From: Bradyrhizobium erythrophlei
GTDB lineage: Bacteria > Pseudomonadota > Alphaproteobacteria > Rhizobiales > Xanthobacteraceae
Assembly: GCF_900129425.1 (NCBI RefSeq)
Contig: NZ_LT670817.1
Location: 3,596,001 to 3,660,000, forward strand
DNA: 64,000 bases
Direction of reading: 5' to 3'
Position 1 is the first letter of the stretch. Each line of letters starts with the position of its first letter. The notes beneath the pieces are model-generated. The model had not been told where the DNA came from, did not search any database, and saw nothing but the letters and a program-made list of their open reading frames with translations. This document shows positions 9,182 through 18,622 of the stretch, piece after piece. A program made the translations under genes and the position numbers.

Positions 9182-10876
9182 CTAAGCCGCGCGGACTCCG
9201 GCCAGGAAGGTGTTGACCTCACCGGACAGTTGCTCGGCCTGCTTGGAGAGGTTGGAGGCCGCGGTCAGAAGAAGGCTGGCGGCGTTACCGGTTTCATTGG
9301 CCGCGGCGCTGACGCCGCCGATGTTCGTCGTCACCTCCTGCGTCGCCTGCGCGGTCTGATTCACATTGCGCGCGATTTCGGCAGTCGCTGCACCCTGTTC
9401 CTCGATCGCGGAACCGATCGCTGTTGCAATGGTGCTGACTTCCTCGATCGTCGCGGTAATGCCCTGGATGGCCTCGACGGCTTCCTTGGTTGCGCCCTGG
9501 ATCTGGGTGATGCGGGTGCCGATCTCCTTGGTTGCCTCCGCGGTCTGGTTTGCGAGACTCTTGACCTCGGCCGCCACCACGGCAAAACCCCTGCCGGCCT
9601 CGCCGGCGCGCGCGGCTTCGATGGTGGCGTTGAGCGCGAGCAGATTGGTCTGTCCCGCGATGCTCGAAATCAGTTCTGCGACATGCTCGATCTGGTGGGC
9701 TCCGTCGGAGAGGGCGCGCACGATGGTATCGGTGCGGCGCGCGTTATCAACGGCGCGGATGGTGATATTGGCGGATTGCGCGACCTGACGGCTGATTTCA
9801 CCGATCGACGAGGTCAGTTCTTCGGCCGCCGCGGCGACCGTTTGAACCCGGGTGCTGGCCTCCGCTGCCGCCGAGCTGACGACCGACGCCCGGTGGTTGG
9901 TGCGTTCCGCCGTGCCGGTCATGGATTGCGCGGTCGCTTCCAGTTCGGTCGATCCCGACGCCATCATTCCAACCAGCCGGCCCACGGACGCATCGAAGCG
10001 GTCGGCCAGTGCAATCAGGGCCTCACGCTTCCCGTTTTCGGCCTGTTGCTTGGTAGCGACCTGCTCGGCCTCGAGCGTCCGCGCCGTCATCGCCGTCTGC
10101 CGTAACAACTCCAGCGTTTCCGCCATGCGTCCGATCTCGTCGCCGCGTTCGGTTTCTTCGACCGCCTGGTCGAGCGAACCGGTGGCGATGCGCTGCATCC
10201 GGATCCTTTGCCGGTCGAGCGCGCCCAGGATGTCGCGGGCGATCAGCCACGACAGCAAGGCCATCAGCGCCGACACGACGGCGCCGACCGCGCCAAGGCG
10301 CAGCAGCAACGCATGAACATCGGCATCGACGTCGTCCACGTAAAGTCCGTAGCTGACGACGATATTCCACGGCGCAAAGTGGCGTGCGAACACCATTTTC
10401 CGAACCGGAACGGTCTCGCCGGGACGCGGATAGAGATAGGAGCCGGTCCCTCCCTCCGGACTCTGCATGGCGGCGCCGATCTGGGCGTCGGCGATCACGG
10501 TGCCGTTGGAATCGGTCGCGCCGGTGATTTTGCCTTCGAGCTGGGGCAGAGCGGCGTTCAGCAACAGCGAGGTGTCGGCGTTGTAGACGACCGCGTAGCC
10601 TTGCCCATTGCCGAACGTCATCTTCCTGCCGCGCAGCCGAAACTGGGCCTGCGCCTCGGCGAGAGTCATTTTTCCGGCCGCGACCTCGTCCTGCAGCGTC
10701 TCGGCCATGCCGACCATGAGGTCAACCGCTGTGCGCAGTTGGTTTACCCGGTCTGCCAGCATGCGTTTCTCGCTCAGCGAAGCCGTAAGCGCAATGATCG
10801 CGCAGACGGCCAGCGCCGACAGCGCAACCATGCTCGCGAGTTTGGTGCGGATCTTCCATCGGCTGAGCAGATTCAT
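9182..10876 (-). CDS. Methyl-accepting chemotaxis protein with Cache-type sensor
   Basis: 564 residues. TM1 lies at about 12-33 and TM2 at about 192-213. Between them is a periplasmic single-Cache-like sensor, recognised by the MTLAEAQAQFRLRGRKM and NGQGYAVVYN segments. HAMP follows at about 214-267, and then the long methyl-accepting coiled coil. The hairpin tip GQTNLLALNATIEAA, near residue 407, contacts CheA and CheW. The receptor converts ligand binding into flagellar kinase control; the ligand is unknown. The start at 10876 has AGAGG six bases upstream. A 39-codon in-frame upstream extension lacks hydrophobic or domain character and was rejected. No che genes are nearby. The C-terminus lacks an NWE[TS]F-type CheR-binding pentapeptide. 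Confidence 0.93.
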   Translation of the reverse strand: MNLLSRWKIRTKLASMVALSALAVCAIIALTASLSEKRMLADRVNQLRTAVDLMVGMAETLQDEVAAGKMTLAEAQAQFRLRGRKMTFGNGQGYAVVYNADTSLLLNAALPQLEGKITGATDSNGTVIADAQIGAAMQSPEGGTGSYLYPRPGETVPVRKMVFARHFAPWNIVVSYGLYVDDVDADVHALLLRLGAVGAVVSALMALLSWLIARDILGALDRQRIRMQRIATGSLDQAVEETERGDEIGRMAETLELLRQTAMTARTLEAEQVATKQQAENGKREALIALADRFDASVGRLVGMMASGSTELEATAQSMTGTAERTNHRASVVSSAAAEASTRVQTVAAAAEELTSSIGEISRQVAQSANITIRAVDNARRTDTIVRALSDGAHQIEHVAELISSIAGQTNLLALNATIEAARAGEAGRGFAVVAAEVKSLANQTAEATKEIGTRITQIQGATKEAVEAIQGITATIEEVSTIATAIGSAIEEQGAATAEIARNVNQTAQATQEVTTNIGGVSAAANETGNAASLLLTAASNLSKQAEQLSGEVNTFLAGVRAA

Positions 10877-11039
10877 ATCGACCTCTGTTGACGAACTGTT
10901 TGCAGAGGAACTATCAGGAACTTTCTTACCAATAGTGAACGATGAATCCGTATCGCGCGTTGCGCGAACTGAGACTTTCGTCCGCCGAATCATCGGGCGT
11001 CGATTGCGGCAGTTTGTTTCTGCGGAGGCGGGACGGAAT

Positions 11040-12287
11040 CTAACGCCGCAGCGCGGGCACCACCAGGAACGGGATCATGCCCAGGAGCACGCTGACCAGC
11101 GAGAACGCGATCAGCGGATTATAGCTGTGGGTCCAGTCGTGGATCAGTCCTCCGCCCCAGGAGCCGAATGCCGATCCCAGCCCGCTTCCGATCGAAATCG
11201 CGCCATAGATGGTCCCGACCCGCTCGCCGCGAAAGATCTTCATCGCCGTCGCGGTGAGGAGGGGGCCGCGCGAGCCGATCATGCTGCCGAAACACACAAC
11301 GAACCCTGTCAGCAGCCAGAAGTTCGGATACCATTGCAGCAGCCACAGCATGACGATGCCGACGATCGAGATGGCGTAGCTGAACAACACCGACGGCCTG
11401 CGGCCGATGATGCCGTCGAGCCAGCTGACCCCCAGCATGCCGAACAGCAGTACCACCCCGCTGAAACCCCAGGCGGTCGCCGCCTGCAACGGCGGGAATC
11501 CGGTGTCGATCAGATAGGCCACGACCTGCGGCGAAATCGCATACATGCCGATCGCGGTGAAGAAGAAGGTCGAGAACAGCGCCCAGAATGCGTGGTGGCG
11601 CATCGCACTCAGCAAGGTCCAGCCTTCGTCGGCGAAGTCGGCGGCGGCGCTCCTGGCGAGATGCGGCGAACCGGTGGAGAACAGCCGCCACGGCAACAGC
11701 AACAGCGGCACGAGCAGAAACAGCGCGGTGGCGCCGAAAATCTGATAGGCGTCGCGCCAGCCGAGATGATCGATCAGGACCTGCGACGCCGGCAGCAGGA
11801 TCAGCACGCCGGCGCCGGTCGCGGAATAGACGATTGCCATCGCGGTCGGCAGTCGCGGGCCGAACCAGCGGCCGAGCAGGATGGAATTTGGAACGTTGCC
11901 GATGAACGCAATGCCGAAACCGACGCAAATCCCGATGCTGAGCTGGAACTGCCAGAGGTGTTGGGCATGGGCCGCGACCAGGAACGCGCCGCCAAGCAGC
12001 AGCAGGCCCAGCGAATAGACGGCGCGGGGACCCGAGCGGTCGAACAGCCGGCCGATCAGCGGTGACGCCAGACCGCCCGCAAGTGCTGCCAGCGAATAAA
12101 CCGAGACCACCTGGGCGCGGTCCCAGCCGAAGCTCTCCGAGATCGGCTTGAGAAAGACGGTAAAACTCTCGCCGAGGCCGCGGCCGAGCACCGATAGTGC
12201 AAAGCACAGCGCAAGCACGTTCAGCGCCACGCGCGCCGGTTTCACCGGCTTGGTCGAAGGTTCTTCTCGGGGCGCGGTCTTATCCAT
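11040..12287 (-). CDS. MFS transporter, monocarboxylate/OFA-like
   Basis: 415 residues with twelve predicted membrane helices. The MFS loop motif between helices 2 and 3 appears as GRLFDRSGPRAV. The helix 1 region FALSVLGRGLGESFTVFLKP and helix 2 SESFGWDRAQVVSVYS resemble the monocarboxylate/oxalate:formate antiporter branch of the superfamily. It probably moves a small organic acid with protons across the inner membrane, an inference by family. No metabolic gene sits beside it; tyrS, 54 bases further along, is on the same strand but functionally unrelated. A clear Shine-Dalgarno was not seen before the ATG. Confidence 0.88.
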   Translation of the reverse strand: MDKTAPREEPSTKPVKPARVALNVLALCFALSVLGRGLGESFTVFLKPISESFGWDRAQVVSVYSLAALAGGLASPLIGRLFDRSGPRAVYSLGLLLLGGAFLVAAHAQHLWQFQLSIGICVGFGIAFIGNVPNSILLGRWFGPRLPTAMAIVYSATGAGVLILLPASQVLIDHLGWRDAYQIFGATALFLLVPLLLLPWRLFSTGSPHLARSAAADFADEGWTLLSAMRHHAFWALFSTFFFTAIGMYAISPQVVAYLIDTGFPPLQAATAWGFSGVVLLFGMLGVSWLDGIIGRRPSVLFSYAISIVGIVMLWLLQWYPNFWLLTGFVVCFGSMIGSRGPLLTATAMKIFRGERVGTIYGAISIGSGLGSAFGSWGGGLIHDWTHSYNPLIAFSLVSVLLGMIPFLVVPALRR

Positions 12288-12341
12288 GCCGGCAAGGAGC
12301 GCGTTTCCTTGTCCTGTAGCAAGGGTCTAAAACGAATGCGC

Positions 12342-13595
12342 CTATGCAGGCCTGAGCAGGACGTGGCGCTTCTTGCCGAGCGACAGTTTGATCACGCCTT
12401 CCGGCGTGAGGTCGCTGAGCCCGAGAATCAACTTCTCGTCGCTAACGGCGACGTCATTGACGCGCAGACCGCCGCCCTTGATCTGGCGCCGCGCCTCGCC
12501 GTTCGACGTGACCAGGCCCGCTTTGACGAACAGCGCCAGCATGCCGATGCCGGCTTCGAGTTCGGCGCGAGGGATTTCAACCGTCGGAAGGTTTTCGGCG
12601 ATCGCGCCTTCCTCGAACGTTTGCCGCGCGGTTTCCGCCGCCATAGCCGCCGCGTCAGCACCGTGCAGCAGCGCGGTGGCAGCGTCGGCGAGCGCCTTTT
12701 TGGCTTCGTTGATCTCCGCTCCCCGCAGCGCCGCCAGCCGTTTGACCTCGTCCAGCGGCAGCGTCGTGAACAGCTTCAGGAAGCGCTCCACGTCGGCATC
12801 ATCAGTGTTGCGCCAGAACTGCCAGTATTCGTAGGGGCTCTTCATGTCGGCATTGAGCCAGACCGCGCCGCTGGCGGTCTTGCCCATCTTCTCGCCTGAA
12901 GACGTCGTGATCAGCGGCGTCGTCAGCGCGTGCAATTGCGGCGTGCCCATGCGGCGGCCAAGGTCGATGCCGTTGACGATGTTGCCCCACTGGTCGGATC
13001 CGCCCATCTGCAGGCGGCAGTCGTAGCGCTGGTTGAGCACGGCATAGTCGTAGGCTTGCAGGATCATGTAGTTGAATTCGATGAAACTCATCTCCTGGTC
13101 GCGCTCCAGCCGGAGCTTGACCGAGTCCATCGCCAGCATGCGGTTGACCGAGAAATGCCGCCCGATGTCGCGCAGCATCTCGATCCAGTTGAGCTTGGTC
13201 AGCCATTCGGCATTGTCGGGCATGATCGCGTCGTGCTTGCCGTCGCCGAATGTCAGGAAGCGCGAGAACACCTGCTTGATGCCCTCCTTGTTGCGCTCGA
13301 TGTCCTCGATCGAAAGGATCTTGCGGGTCTCGTCCTTGCCGGAGGGATCGCCGACGCGGGTGGTGCCGCCGCCCATCAGCGCGATCGGCTTGTTGCCGGT
13401 CTGCTGCAGCCAGTACAGGCACATGATCTGCACCATAGAGCCGACATGGAGCGAGGGCGCCGTACAATCGAAACCGATATAGGCCACAAGTTCGCGCCTT
13501 GCCGCCAGCGCATCCAGCGACCCAGGGTCCGAAATCTGATGAATGAAGCCGCGTTCCTGCAGCACATTGAGAAAATCAGATTTAAATGCAGTCAT
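12342..13595 (-). CDS. tyrS: Tyrosyl-tRNA synthetase
   Basis: 417 residues, the normal length of bacterial TyrRS. It ligates tyrosine to tRNA-Tyr. The class I signatures are visible: an HIGH-type motif as LHVGSM near residue 50 and a KMSKS-type motif as KMGKT near residue 232. Tyrosine-pocket segments YMILQAYDYAVL and QMGGSDQWGNI lie between them. The C-terminal ~65 residues form an S4 RNA-binding domain (ARRQIKGGGLRVND). It starts at ATG 13595 and is divergent from anmK across a 162-base promoter region. All catalytic segments look intact. Confidence 0.97.
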   Translation of the reverse strand: MTAFKSDFLNVLQERGFIHQISDPGSLDALAARRELVAYIGFDCTAPSLHVGSMVQIMCLYWLQQTGNKPIALMGGGTTRVGDPSGKDETRKILSIEDIERNKEGIKQVFSRFLTFGDGKHDAIMPDNAEWLTKLNWIEMLRDIGRHFSVNRMLAMDSVKLRLERDQEMSFIEFNYMILQAYDYAVLNQRYDCRLQMGGSDQWGNIVNGIDLGRRMGTPQLHALTTPLITTSSGEKMGKTASGAVWLNADMKSPYEYWQFWRNTDDADVERFLKLFTTLPLDEVKRLAALRGAEINEAKKALADAATALLHGADAAAMAAETARQTFEEGAIAENLPTVEIPRAELEAGIGMLALFVKAGLVTSNGEARRQIKGGGLRVNDVAVSDEKLILGLSDLTPEGVIKLSLGKKRHVLLRPA

Positions 13596-13757
13596 TTGTG
13601 TGCGACTCTGATCATTCTTATTTCACGGTAATTGTACGGAGTTGCGGAACCCCGTGGCGGAATAGGCTGCCGCCGCCCGGCGCACTGTGGCATTATAAGA
13701 TGTGCTTGTTTGGCACAAGCGCATCAACGGCGGGCCTCCTAATCCTAAGAAGGCACC

Positions 13758-14867
13758 ATGGCGATGATGATGACGGCAATCGGTCTGATGAGCGGCACCT
13801 CGCTCGACGGGGTCGACATCGCCTTGATCGAAACCGATGGCAAGCGGGTCCAGTCCTTCGGCCCTTCGGGCTACCGGCCCTACACCGACACCGAGCGGGG
13901 CCTGCTGCGCCAGGCCCTGACTGAGGCCGTCCACCTGCCGCAGCGCGACGCGCGGCCGGGCGTCCTGCGCGAGGCCGAGCGCGCGGTCACCATTGCCCAT
14001 GCCGAGGCGGTTGCCGCCTTTACTGCGCAGAACCGCATCTCACGCGAGGATATCGATATCGTTGGCTTTCATGGCCAGACCGTGCTGCACCGGCCGGCCG
14101 AGAGGATGACCGTGCAGATCGGCGATGCCGCGGCGCTGGCGAAAGCCATCCATATCCCGGTCATGCATGATTTCCGCGCCGCCGACGTCGCCGCCGGCGG
14201 CCAGGGCGCGCCGTTCGTGCCGGTCTATCACCGTGCGCTGGCGCAGTCGCTCGAGCGCGAGGGCCCGATGGTCGTGGTCAATATCGGCGGCGTTTCGAAC
14301 ATCACCTATATCGACGGCGCCGACACCCTGATCGCCTGCGATACCGGGCCCGGCAACGCGCTGCTCGACGATTTCGTGTTCCGCACCACCGGCCAGCGCT
14401 TCGATTGCGAAGGCCGGATGGCGGCCCAGGGCGCGGTTCACGTGGCGTGGGTCGTCCGCGCGCTGGAGCATCCGTTCTTCGCGCTGCCGCCGCCGAAATC
14501 GCTCGACCGTAATGATTTTGCGTCGCTGATGCTACGCGACATGGCTCCTGCCGATGGCGCTGCCACGCTGACGGCCTTCACGGCAGAAGCCATTGCCCGG
14601 ATCGTGCCGCTATTGCCGAAGGAGCCGCGGAGCTGGATCGTCGCCGGCGGCGGCGCCCGCAATCTCACGATGGTTCGGATGCTGCGCGAGCGGCTGGCCC
14701 CCGCCACCGTCGAGGCCGCCGATGCGCTGGGCTGGTCGGCCGACGCGATCGAGGCGCAGGCTTTCGGTTTTCTGGCCGCACGCGGCCTGAAAGGCCTGCC
14801 GCTCAGCTATCCCGCCACGACGGGGGTGCCGATCCCGATGACAGGCGGCGTGATCGTTCAGCCGTAA
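13758..14867 (+). CDS. anmK: Anhydro-N-acetylmuramic acid kinase
   Basis: 369 residues, typical for AnmK. It hydrolyses the 1,6-anhydro ring and phosphorylates recycled anhydro-MurNAc to MurNAc-6-phosphate in murein recycling. Family marks are the N-terminal GLMSGTSLDGVDIAL phosphate-binding segment, GFHGQTVLHRP, VVNIGGVSNITY, and the TGPGNALLDDF motif. The ATG at 13758 is preceded by AAGAAGG at good spacing; MMM codons just downstream are less well placed. The tyrS-anmK head-to-head arrangement recurs in related bacteria. Its 3' end faces the DUF1697 gene. Confidence 0.96.
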   Translation: MAMMMTAIGLMSGTSLDGVDIALIETDGKRVQSFGPSGYRPYTDTERGLLRQALTEAVHLPQRDARPGVLREAERAVTIAHAEAVAAFTAQNRISREDIDIVGFHGQTVLHRPAERMTVQIGDAAALAKAIHIPVMHDFRAADVAAGGQGAPFVPVYHRALAQSLEREGPMVVVNIGGVSNITYIDGADTLIACDTGPGNALLDDFVFRTTGQRFDCEGRMAAQGAVHVAWVVRALEHPFFALPPPKSLDRNDFASLMLRDMAPADGAATLTAFTAEAIARIVPLLPKEPRSWIVAGGGARNLTMVRMLRERLAPATVEAADALGWSADAIEAQAFGFLAARGLKGLPLSYPATTGVPIPMTGGVIVQP

Positions 14868-14905
14868 AACCAGGTTTGATGAAGACTGCCCGTCACCGGC
14901 CGGTG

Positions 14906-15418
14906 TCAGGCCTCGGCAGCCATGCGCGCGAGCGTCGCCACGGTGTTCATATTCCGCGCGGTACCTGTCCTGGCGGCGGCGATGACGAGCTTCGACTTGG
15001 CCATGCCCTCGCCGTAGTGAATGAATATCTCACGCCGCCCCAATCGGATCTGTTCGCCGCGCTGCCCGCTAACGCCCGTCAGCGTGTCCGGGGGTGGCGC
15101 GCGATCGAGGAACACCGCCATGGTGCGGTTGGGCGCCGCCTTCGGAAACGGATTGTCGGCCAATACCTGCGCCATCTCGGTAGCGTCGCGCACCAGCACG
15201 CCGACCGGCTTGTCGGCATAGGCCTCCAGCCGCCGTTCAAGCGCAATCTTGATCGCGGCTTCCGACTTGCGGCTGGTGAAGACGACATTGCCGCTGGCGA
15301 TGTGGGTGCGGGCGGCTCCGAAGCCGAGCTCCTCGCACATCTCCTTGAGATCGCTCATCGGCAGTTTTCCGGTGCCGCCGACATTGACCGCACGCAGCAA
15401 GGCGACGAACGAGTTCAT
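14906..15418 (-). CDS. DUF1697-family protein
   Basis: 170 residues. The opening MNSFVALLRAVNVGGT and the following SDLKEMCEELGF and THIASGNVVF segments are the hallmark of the DUF1697 family, a small cytosolic fold without a settled biochemical function. No signal peptide or membrane span is present. It lies 14 bases upstream of the end of the alpha/beta hydrolase gene on the same strand, so the hydrolase is transcribed first and the two probably share a message. I can assign family but not activity. Confidence 0.88.
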   Translation of the reverse strand: MNSFVALLRAVNVGGTGKLPMSDLKEMCEELGFGAARTHIASGNVVFTSRKSEAAIKIALERRLEAYADKPVGVLVRDATEMAQVLADNPFPKAAPNRTMAVFLDRAPPPDTLTGVSGQRGEQIRLGRREIFIHYGEGMAKSKLVIAAARTGTARNMNTVATLARMAAEA

Positions 15419-15432
15419 CGACGGTCCGGCAC

Positions 15433-16080
15433 CTAGCGAACGTTGGCGAGCCGCATGTCGAGATATCCGGTCACCGTCTGCATCAGCGGCTCCAGCTTGC
15501 CGTCGAAGAAATGATTGGCGCCCGGGATGATCTGCTGATCGATCACGATGCCCTTTTGCGTCTTCAGTTTCTCAACCAGCGTGTTGACGTCCTTGGGCGG
15601 CACCACCGCGTCTTTCTCGCCGTGCACGATCAGGCCCGAGGACGGGCAGGGCGCCAGGAACGAGAAGTCGTAGAGATTGGCGGGCGGCGCGATCGAGATG
15701 AAGCCTTCGACCTCGGGGCGGCGCATCAGAAGCTGCATGCCGATCCAGGCGCCGAACGAGAAGCCGGCGACCCAGCAGGCGCGCGCTTCCGGATTGATGG
15801 TCTGCGCCCAGTCGAGCGCGGACGCGGCATCCGAGAGTTCGCCGGTGCCGTGGTCGAACGATCCCTGGCTGCGGCCGACGCCGCGAAAATTGAAGCGCAG
15901 CACCGAAAAGCCGCGGTGCGCGAAGGCGTAGTAGCACTGGTAGATGATCTGGTGATTCATCGTGCCGTGAAACTGCGGATGCGGGTGCAGCACCATCGCA
16001 ATCGGCGCGTTCTTCTGCTTCGCCGGATGGTATCGGCCTTCGAGGCGGCCGGCGGGGCCGGTGAAAATGACTTCAGGCAT
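15433..16080 (-). CDS. Cytosolic alpha/beta hydrolase
   Basis: 215 residues of alpha/beta hydrolase fold. The oxyanion-hole region is LHPHPQFHGTM. The nucleophile elbow is GFSFG (Ser near residue 108), the acid Asp lies in HGEKDAVV and the catalytic His in PGANHFFDG. This subgroup of small dienelactone-hydrolase-like proteins is widespread in alphaproteobacteria, and its substrate is not established. No export signal is seen. The next gene on the same strand is the DUF1697 gene, 14 bases away. The 283 bases beyond its start (16081-16363) hold no gene I can recognise and probably contain its promoter. Confidence 0.9.
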   Translation of the reverse strand: MPEVIFTGPAGRLEGRYHPAKQKNAPIAMVLHPHPQFHGTMNHQIIYQCYYAFAHRGFSVLRFNFRGVGRSQGSFDHGTGELSDAASALDWAQTINPEARACWVAGFSFGAWIGMQLLMRRPEVEGFISIAPPANLYDFSFLAPCPSSGLIVHGEKDAVVPPKDVNTLVEKLKTQKGIVIDQQIIPGANHFFDGKLEPLMQTVTGYLDMRLANVR

Positions 16081-16363
16081 TGTGATCCCTTGGCAAAATC
16101 AACCGCCTTTGGGCTGGCTGCATCCGGCTCTTCGCAGATGAGCCTCGCAACGATAAAGGGGCGGATCAGGCGTCGTTGGGCGCTTAAGCAAACGGCGCTC
16201 GGTGAACTGGAGGCCGCGTTCTAGCATGAGGCGAGGGGCAAAAAGCAAGGGTTTTGTGCGCCCAAGGCACCTCGCATGCGCTTCAGCATCCCGGATTAAC
16301 GATCTGCAATACCTGTAGAAATTTGTCCATGGCGCGGCGGCCAGAGGGCGTTCGGCGGCGATA

Positions 16364-17356
16364 TCAGGGACGGGCGCCGGTATCGTCCCGAACCGACGTG
16401 GAATTGGCGGCAAGCGCTTCGAGCGAGTTGACGGCGCCGCGGTAGCGGCGGCTGCCTGAGATGGCCTGACCGGTATCGAGCGTCAGCTCGAAGTCCCCGT
16501 TTGCCCCCGTCTTGAGCCCCGTCACGCGTGACAGGTTGACCAGCCGGGTCCGGTGCACCCGCACGATGTTGAACCTTGTCAACCGCGCTTCCTCGGCGGC
16601 CAGGGTTCCGCGGACCAGGTGATTGATGCCGTCGGCAAGGCTGTATTCGACATAATTTCCGGCCGAACTGACCCAAAGAATGTCGCGGGGTTCGATACGG
16701 ATCCGGGTCGACCCGTCGCGGAGCCAGACCATGTGGGGCGCCGCAGATGGCGGGTCCGCCGGGACCGTCGCCACGACCAGGCGGGACTGCTGCGCTTCGC
16801 GGCGGCTATCGATCAGCCACAGCGCGCCGCCGATCAACAGGCAGGTGATCACGTCCTTGCGGAATTCGTAAATCAGCGTCGCGGCCGAGGAGTGAAAATC
16901 GTAAGTACCGCCGACAAGGAACATCGCGAGTTTGCGAAGGCCAACCATGCCGGCGATGTGCAAGGTCGAGAAAATAATGATCGCTGCGACCGCGAGACCG
17001 ATGCGCAGCGGCCAACCCGAAACGTGGCGCATCCGCCGAACCGCGACGAACAATACCGGCGCGACCACGATGATCGTGACGATGCTCGTCATCTCCCAGA
17101 ACAGCGGCGTGCGGGCATCGTAAGCGGCGCCACGCCAGGCGGCGTCTTGCGCTGCGGAGAGCGCGTTGACGATCCCGATCCCGAGCGAGACGGCCGCTAC
17201 CGCTCCATAGAGCAGCCAGTCGGCACCGGATATCCCGCCAAGCCCGCCGCTTGTCCCGCCACGTCTCACTTCATCCCAAGCTCGCCCGTTCTGGTCCCAA
17301 ACCGGCTCGACGCGGGGCCTGCTTTGCGCATTTTTGACGTCAGTCATGAGGTTCAT
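16364..17356 (-). CDS. Membrane-anchored LytTR-family transcriptional regulator
   Basis: About 330 residues. Four hydrophobic segments (roughly 46-67, 92-111, 121-145, 168-183) precede a C-terminal LytTR DNA-binding domain (about 213-310), seen in RIRIEPRDILWVSSAGNYVE, RGTLAAEEARL and FNIVRVHRTRLVN. There is no receiver domain, so the membrane part may sense the signal directly, as in other transmembrane LytTR regulators. The ATG at 17356 (MNLMTD) lacks a strong ribosome site. An ATG three codons in or 15 codons upstream are alternatives. It is divergent from the acyltransferase gene, start to start only 21 bases apart, so it probably controls that gene and itself. Confidence 0.85.
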   Translation of the reverse strand: MNLMTDVKNAQSRPRVEPVWDQNGRAWDEVRRGGTSGGLGGISGADWLLYGAVAAVSLGIGIVNALSAAQDAAWRGAAYDARTPLFWEMTSIVTIIVVAPVLFVAVRRMRHVSGWPLRIGLAVAAIIIFSTLHIAGMVGLRKLAMFLVGGTYDFHSSAATLIYEFRKDVITCLLIGGALWLIDSRREAQQSRLVVATVPADPPSAAPHMVWLRDGSTRIRIEPRDILWVSSAGNYVEYSLADGINHLVRGTLAAEEARLTRFNIVRVHRTRLVNLSRVTGLKTGANGDFELTLDTGQAISGSRRYRGAVNSLEALAANSTSVRDDTGARP

Positions 17357-17377
17357 CGCGCATTCGGAGACCGAGCC

Positions 17378-18622
17378 ATGAAGCGAGAAATCATACCACA
17401 TTCACCCCATTTCGCTGCGCGGGAGTCAGAGCGGCGGGTCGATCTCGATTGGGTGCGGATCTCGGCCTTCGGGCTTTTGATCCTCTACCATGTCGGCATG
17501 CTCTATGTGTCCTGGGGCTTTCACATCAAGAGCGCGCACCGGATTACGGAACTGGAACCGTTGATGCTGCTGCTCAATCCGTGGCGGTTGGCGTTGCTGT
17601 TTCTGGTTTCCGGCGCGGCGACACGGTTCATGCTCCGGAAATTGACCGCAGGTCAATTGCTGCGATCCCGCACCCTGCGGCTGCTGCCGCCACTGATTTT
17701 CGGCATGCTCGTGATCGTCCCGCCGCAGGCCTATGAGCAGATTCTGGAAAGCGTCGGCTATGACGGCGGCTTTCTCGATTTCTACCTCACGCGGTATTTT
17801 GCGTTCCGTCACGCGTTCTGCGATCCCGGCCCCTGCCTGCTGCTGCCGACTTGGAACCATCTGTGGTTCGTGGCTTACCTCTGGGTCTACACGATGGTCC
17901 TTGGTGGGGTTCTGCTGGTGGCGCCGGATTTGGTGCGGAGGGTCGAGCAAGCGATCGCGCCGATATTCTCCGGCAGTTGGCTGCTGGTTCTGCCGGCGGC
18001 GATGTTTGCGGCGTATCGCCTGTGGCTGCTGCCCCGCTTCCCGCAGACTCATGCGTTGTCCGGTGACTGGTACAATCACGCGCTGTACGGCACCGTCTTC
18101 CTGTTGGGATTTGTCGTCGCACGCGCGGATAACGTCTGGTTCGCGCTTCAGCGGTTTCGCTGGCTGGCCCTTGTGACGGCAGCGGCGCTGTTCGTCTCGG
18201 GCCTCGTTCTGCGCCCCCTTTACCCGCTGGGGCAGCCGATCCCTTTGGCCTTGAAAATCTACGCCGGGCTTGCTTACGGCTGTTATCAGTGGTTCTGCAT
18301 CGTCGCCGTGCTTGGTTTTGCCCGGCGCTGGCTGAACCGGGACTCCGCCGCGCGCCGCTATCTGACCGATGCGGTGTTTCCCTACTATATCGTCCATCAG
18401 ACCGCGATCATCCTGATCGCGCATGGATTGAGGGGTCTTGGCTTGCCGGCATCGATCGAGGCGAGCATCGTGATATCAGGCACGCTCGCCAGTTGTGCCG
18501 TGACTTACGAGATCGTCCGGCGCATCAGCGTGCTGCGGCCGTTGTTTGGACTGAAACCTGGAAAGCTCTATGTCCCCTCGGGTCTACCTCGACTGGAATG
18601 CGACCACGCCGCTTCGCCGTGA
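17378..18622 (+). CDS. Acyltransferase 3-family integral membrane protein
   Basis: 414 residues with about ten membrane helices. The N-terminal motif RRVDLDWVRISAFGLLILYH is the R-DLDW/R-x(10)-H signature of acyltransferase family 3, whose members O-acylate or O-succinylate extracytoplasmic glycans such as periplasmic glucans, O-antigen or exopolysaccharide. The helix pattern LFLVSGAATRFML and the central NHLWFVAYLWVY fit the OpgC-like branch. GGAGA lies seven bases before the ATG. The last ~17 residues are encoded inside the start of the next gene, overlapping it by 53 bases in another frame. The divergent LytTR gene suggests dedicated regulation. The glycan target is unknown. Confidence 0.87.
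   Translation: MKREIIPHSPHFAARESERRVDLDWVRISAFGLLILYHVGMLYVSWGFHIKSAHRITELEPLMLLLNPWRLALLFLVSGAATRFMLRKLTAGQLLRSRTLRLLPPLIFGMLVIVPPQAYEQILESVGYDGGFLDFYLTRYFAFRHAFCDPGPCLLLPTWNHLWFVAYLWVYTMVLGGVLLVAPDLVRRVEQAIAPIFSGSWLLVLPAAMFAAYRLWLLPRFPQTHALSGDWYNHALYGTVFLLGFVVARADNVWFALQRFRWLALVTAAALFVSGLVLRPLYPLGQPIPLALKIYAGLAYGCYQWFCIVAVLGFARRWLNRDSAARRYLTDAVFPYYIVHQTAIILIAHGLRGLGLPASIEASIVISGTLASCAVTYEIVRRISVLRPLFGLKPGKLYVPSGLPRLECDHAASP

Noticed and set aside
10608..12065. 485-codon open frame on the plus strand
   Set aside because: Antisense to the MFS and chemoreceptor genes, extremely Arg/Gln-rich; no domain.
16553..17377. In-frame extension of the acyltransferase gene to the left
   Set aside because: Overlaps the LytTR gene antisense and has no membrane or acyltransferase character; the ATG at 17378 has a ribosome site and the family motif follows.
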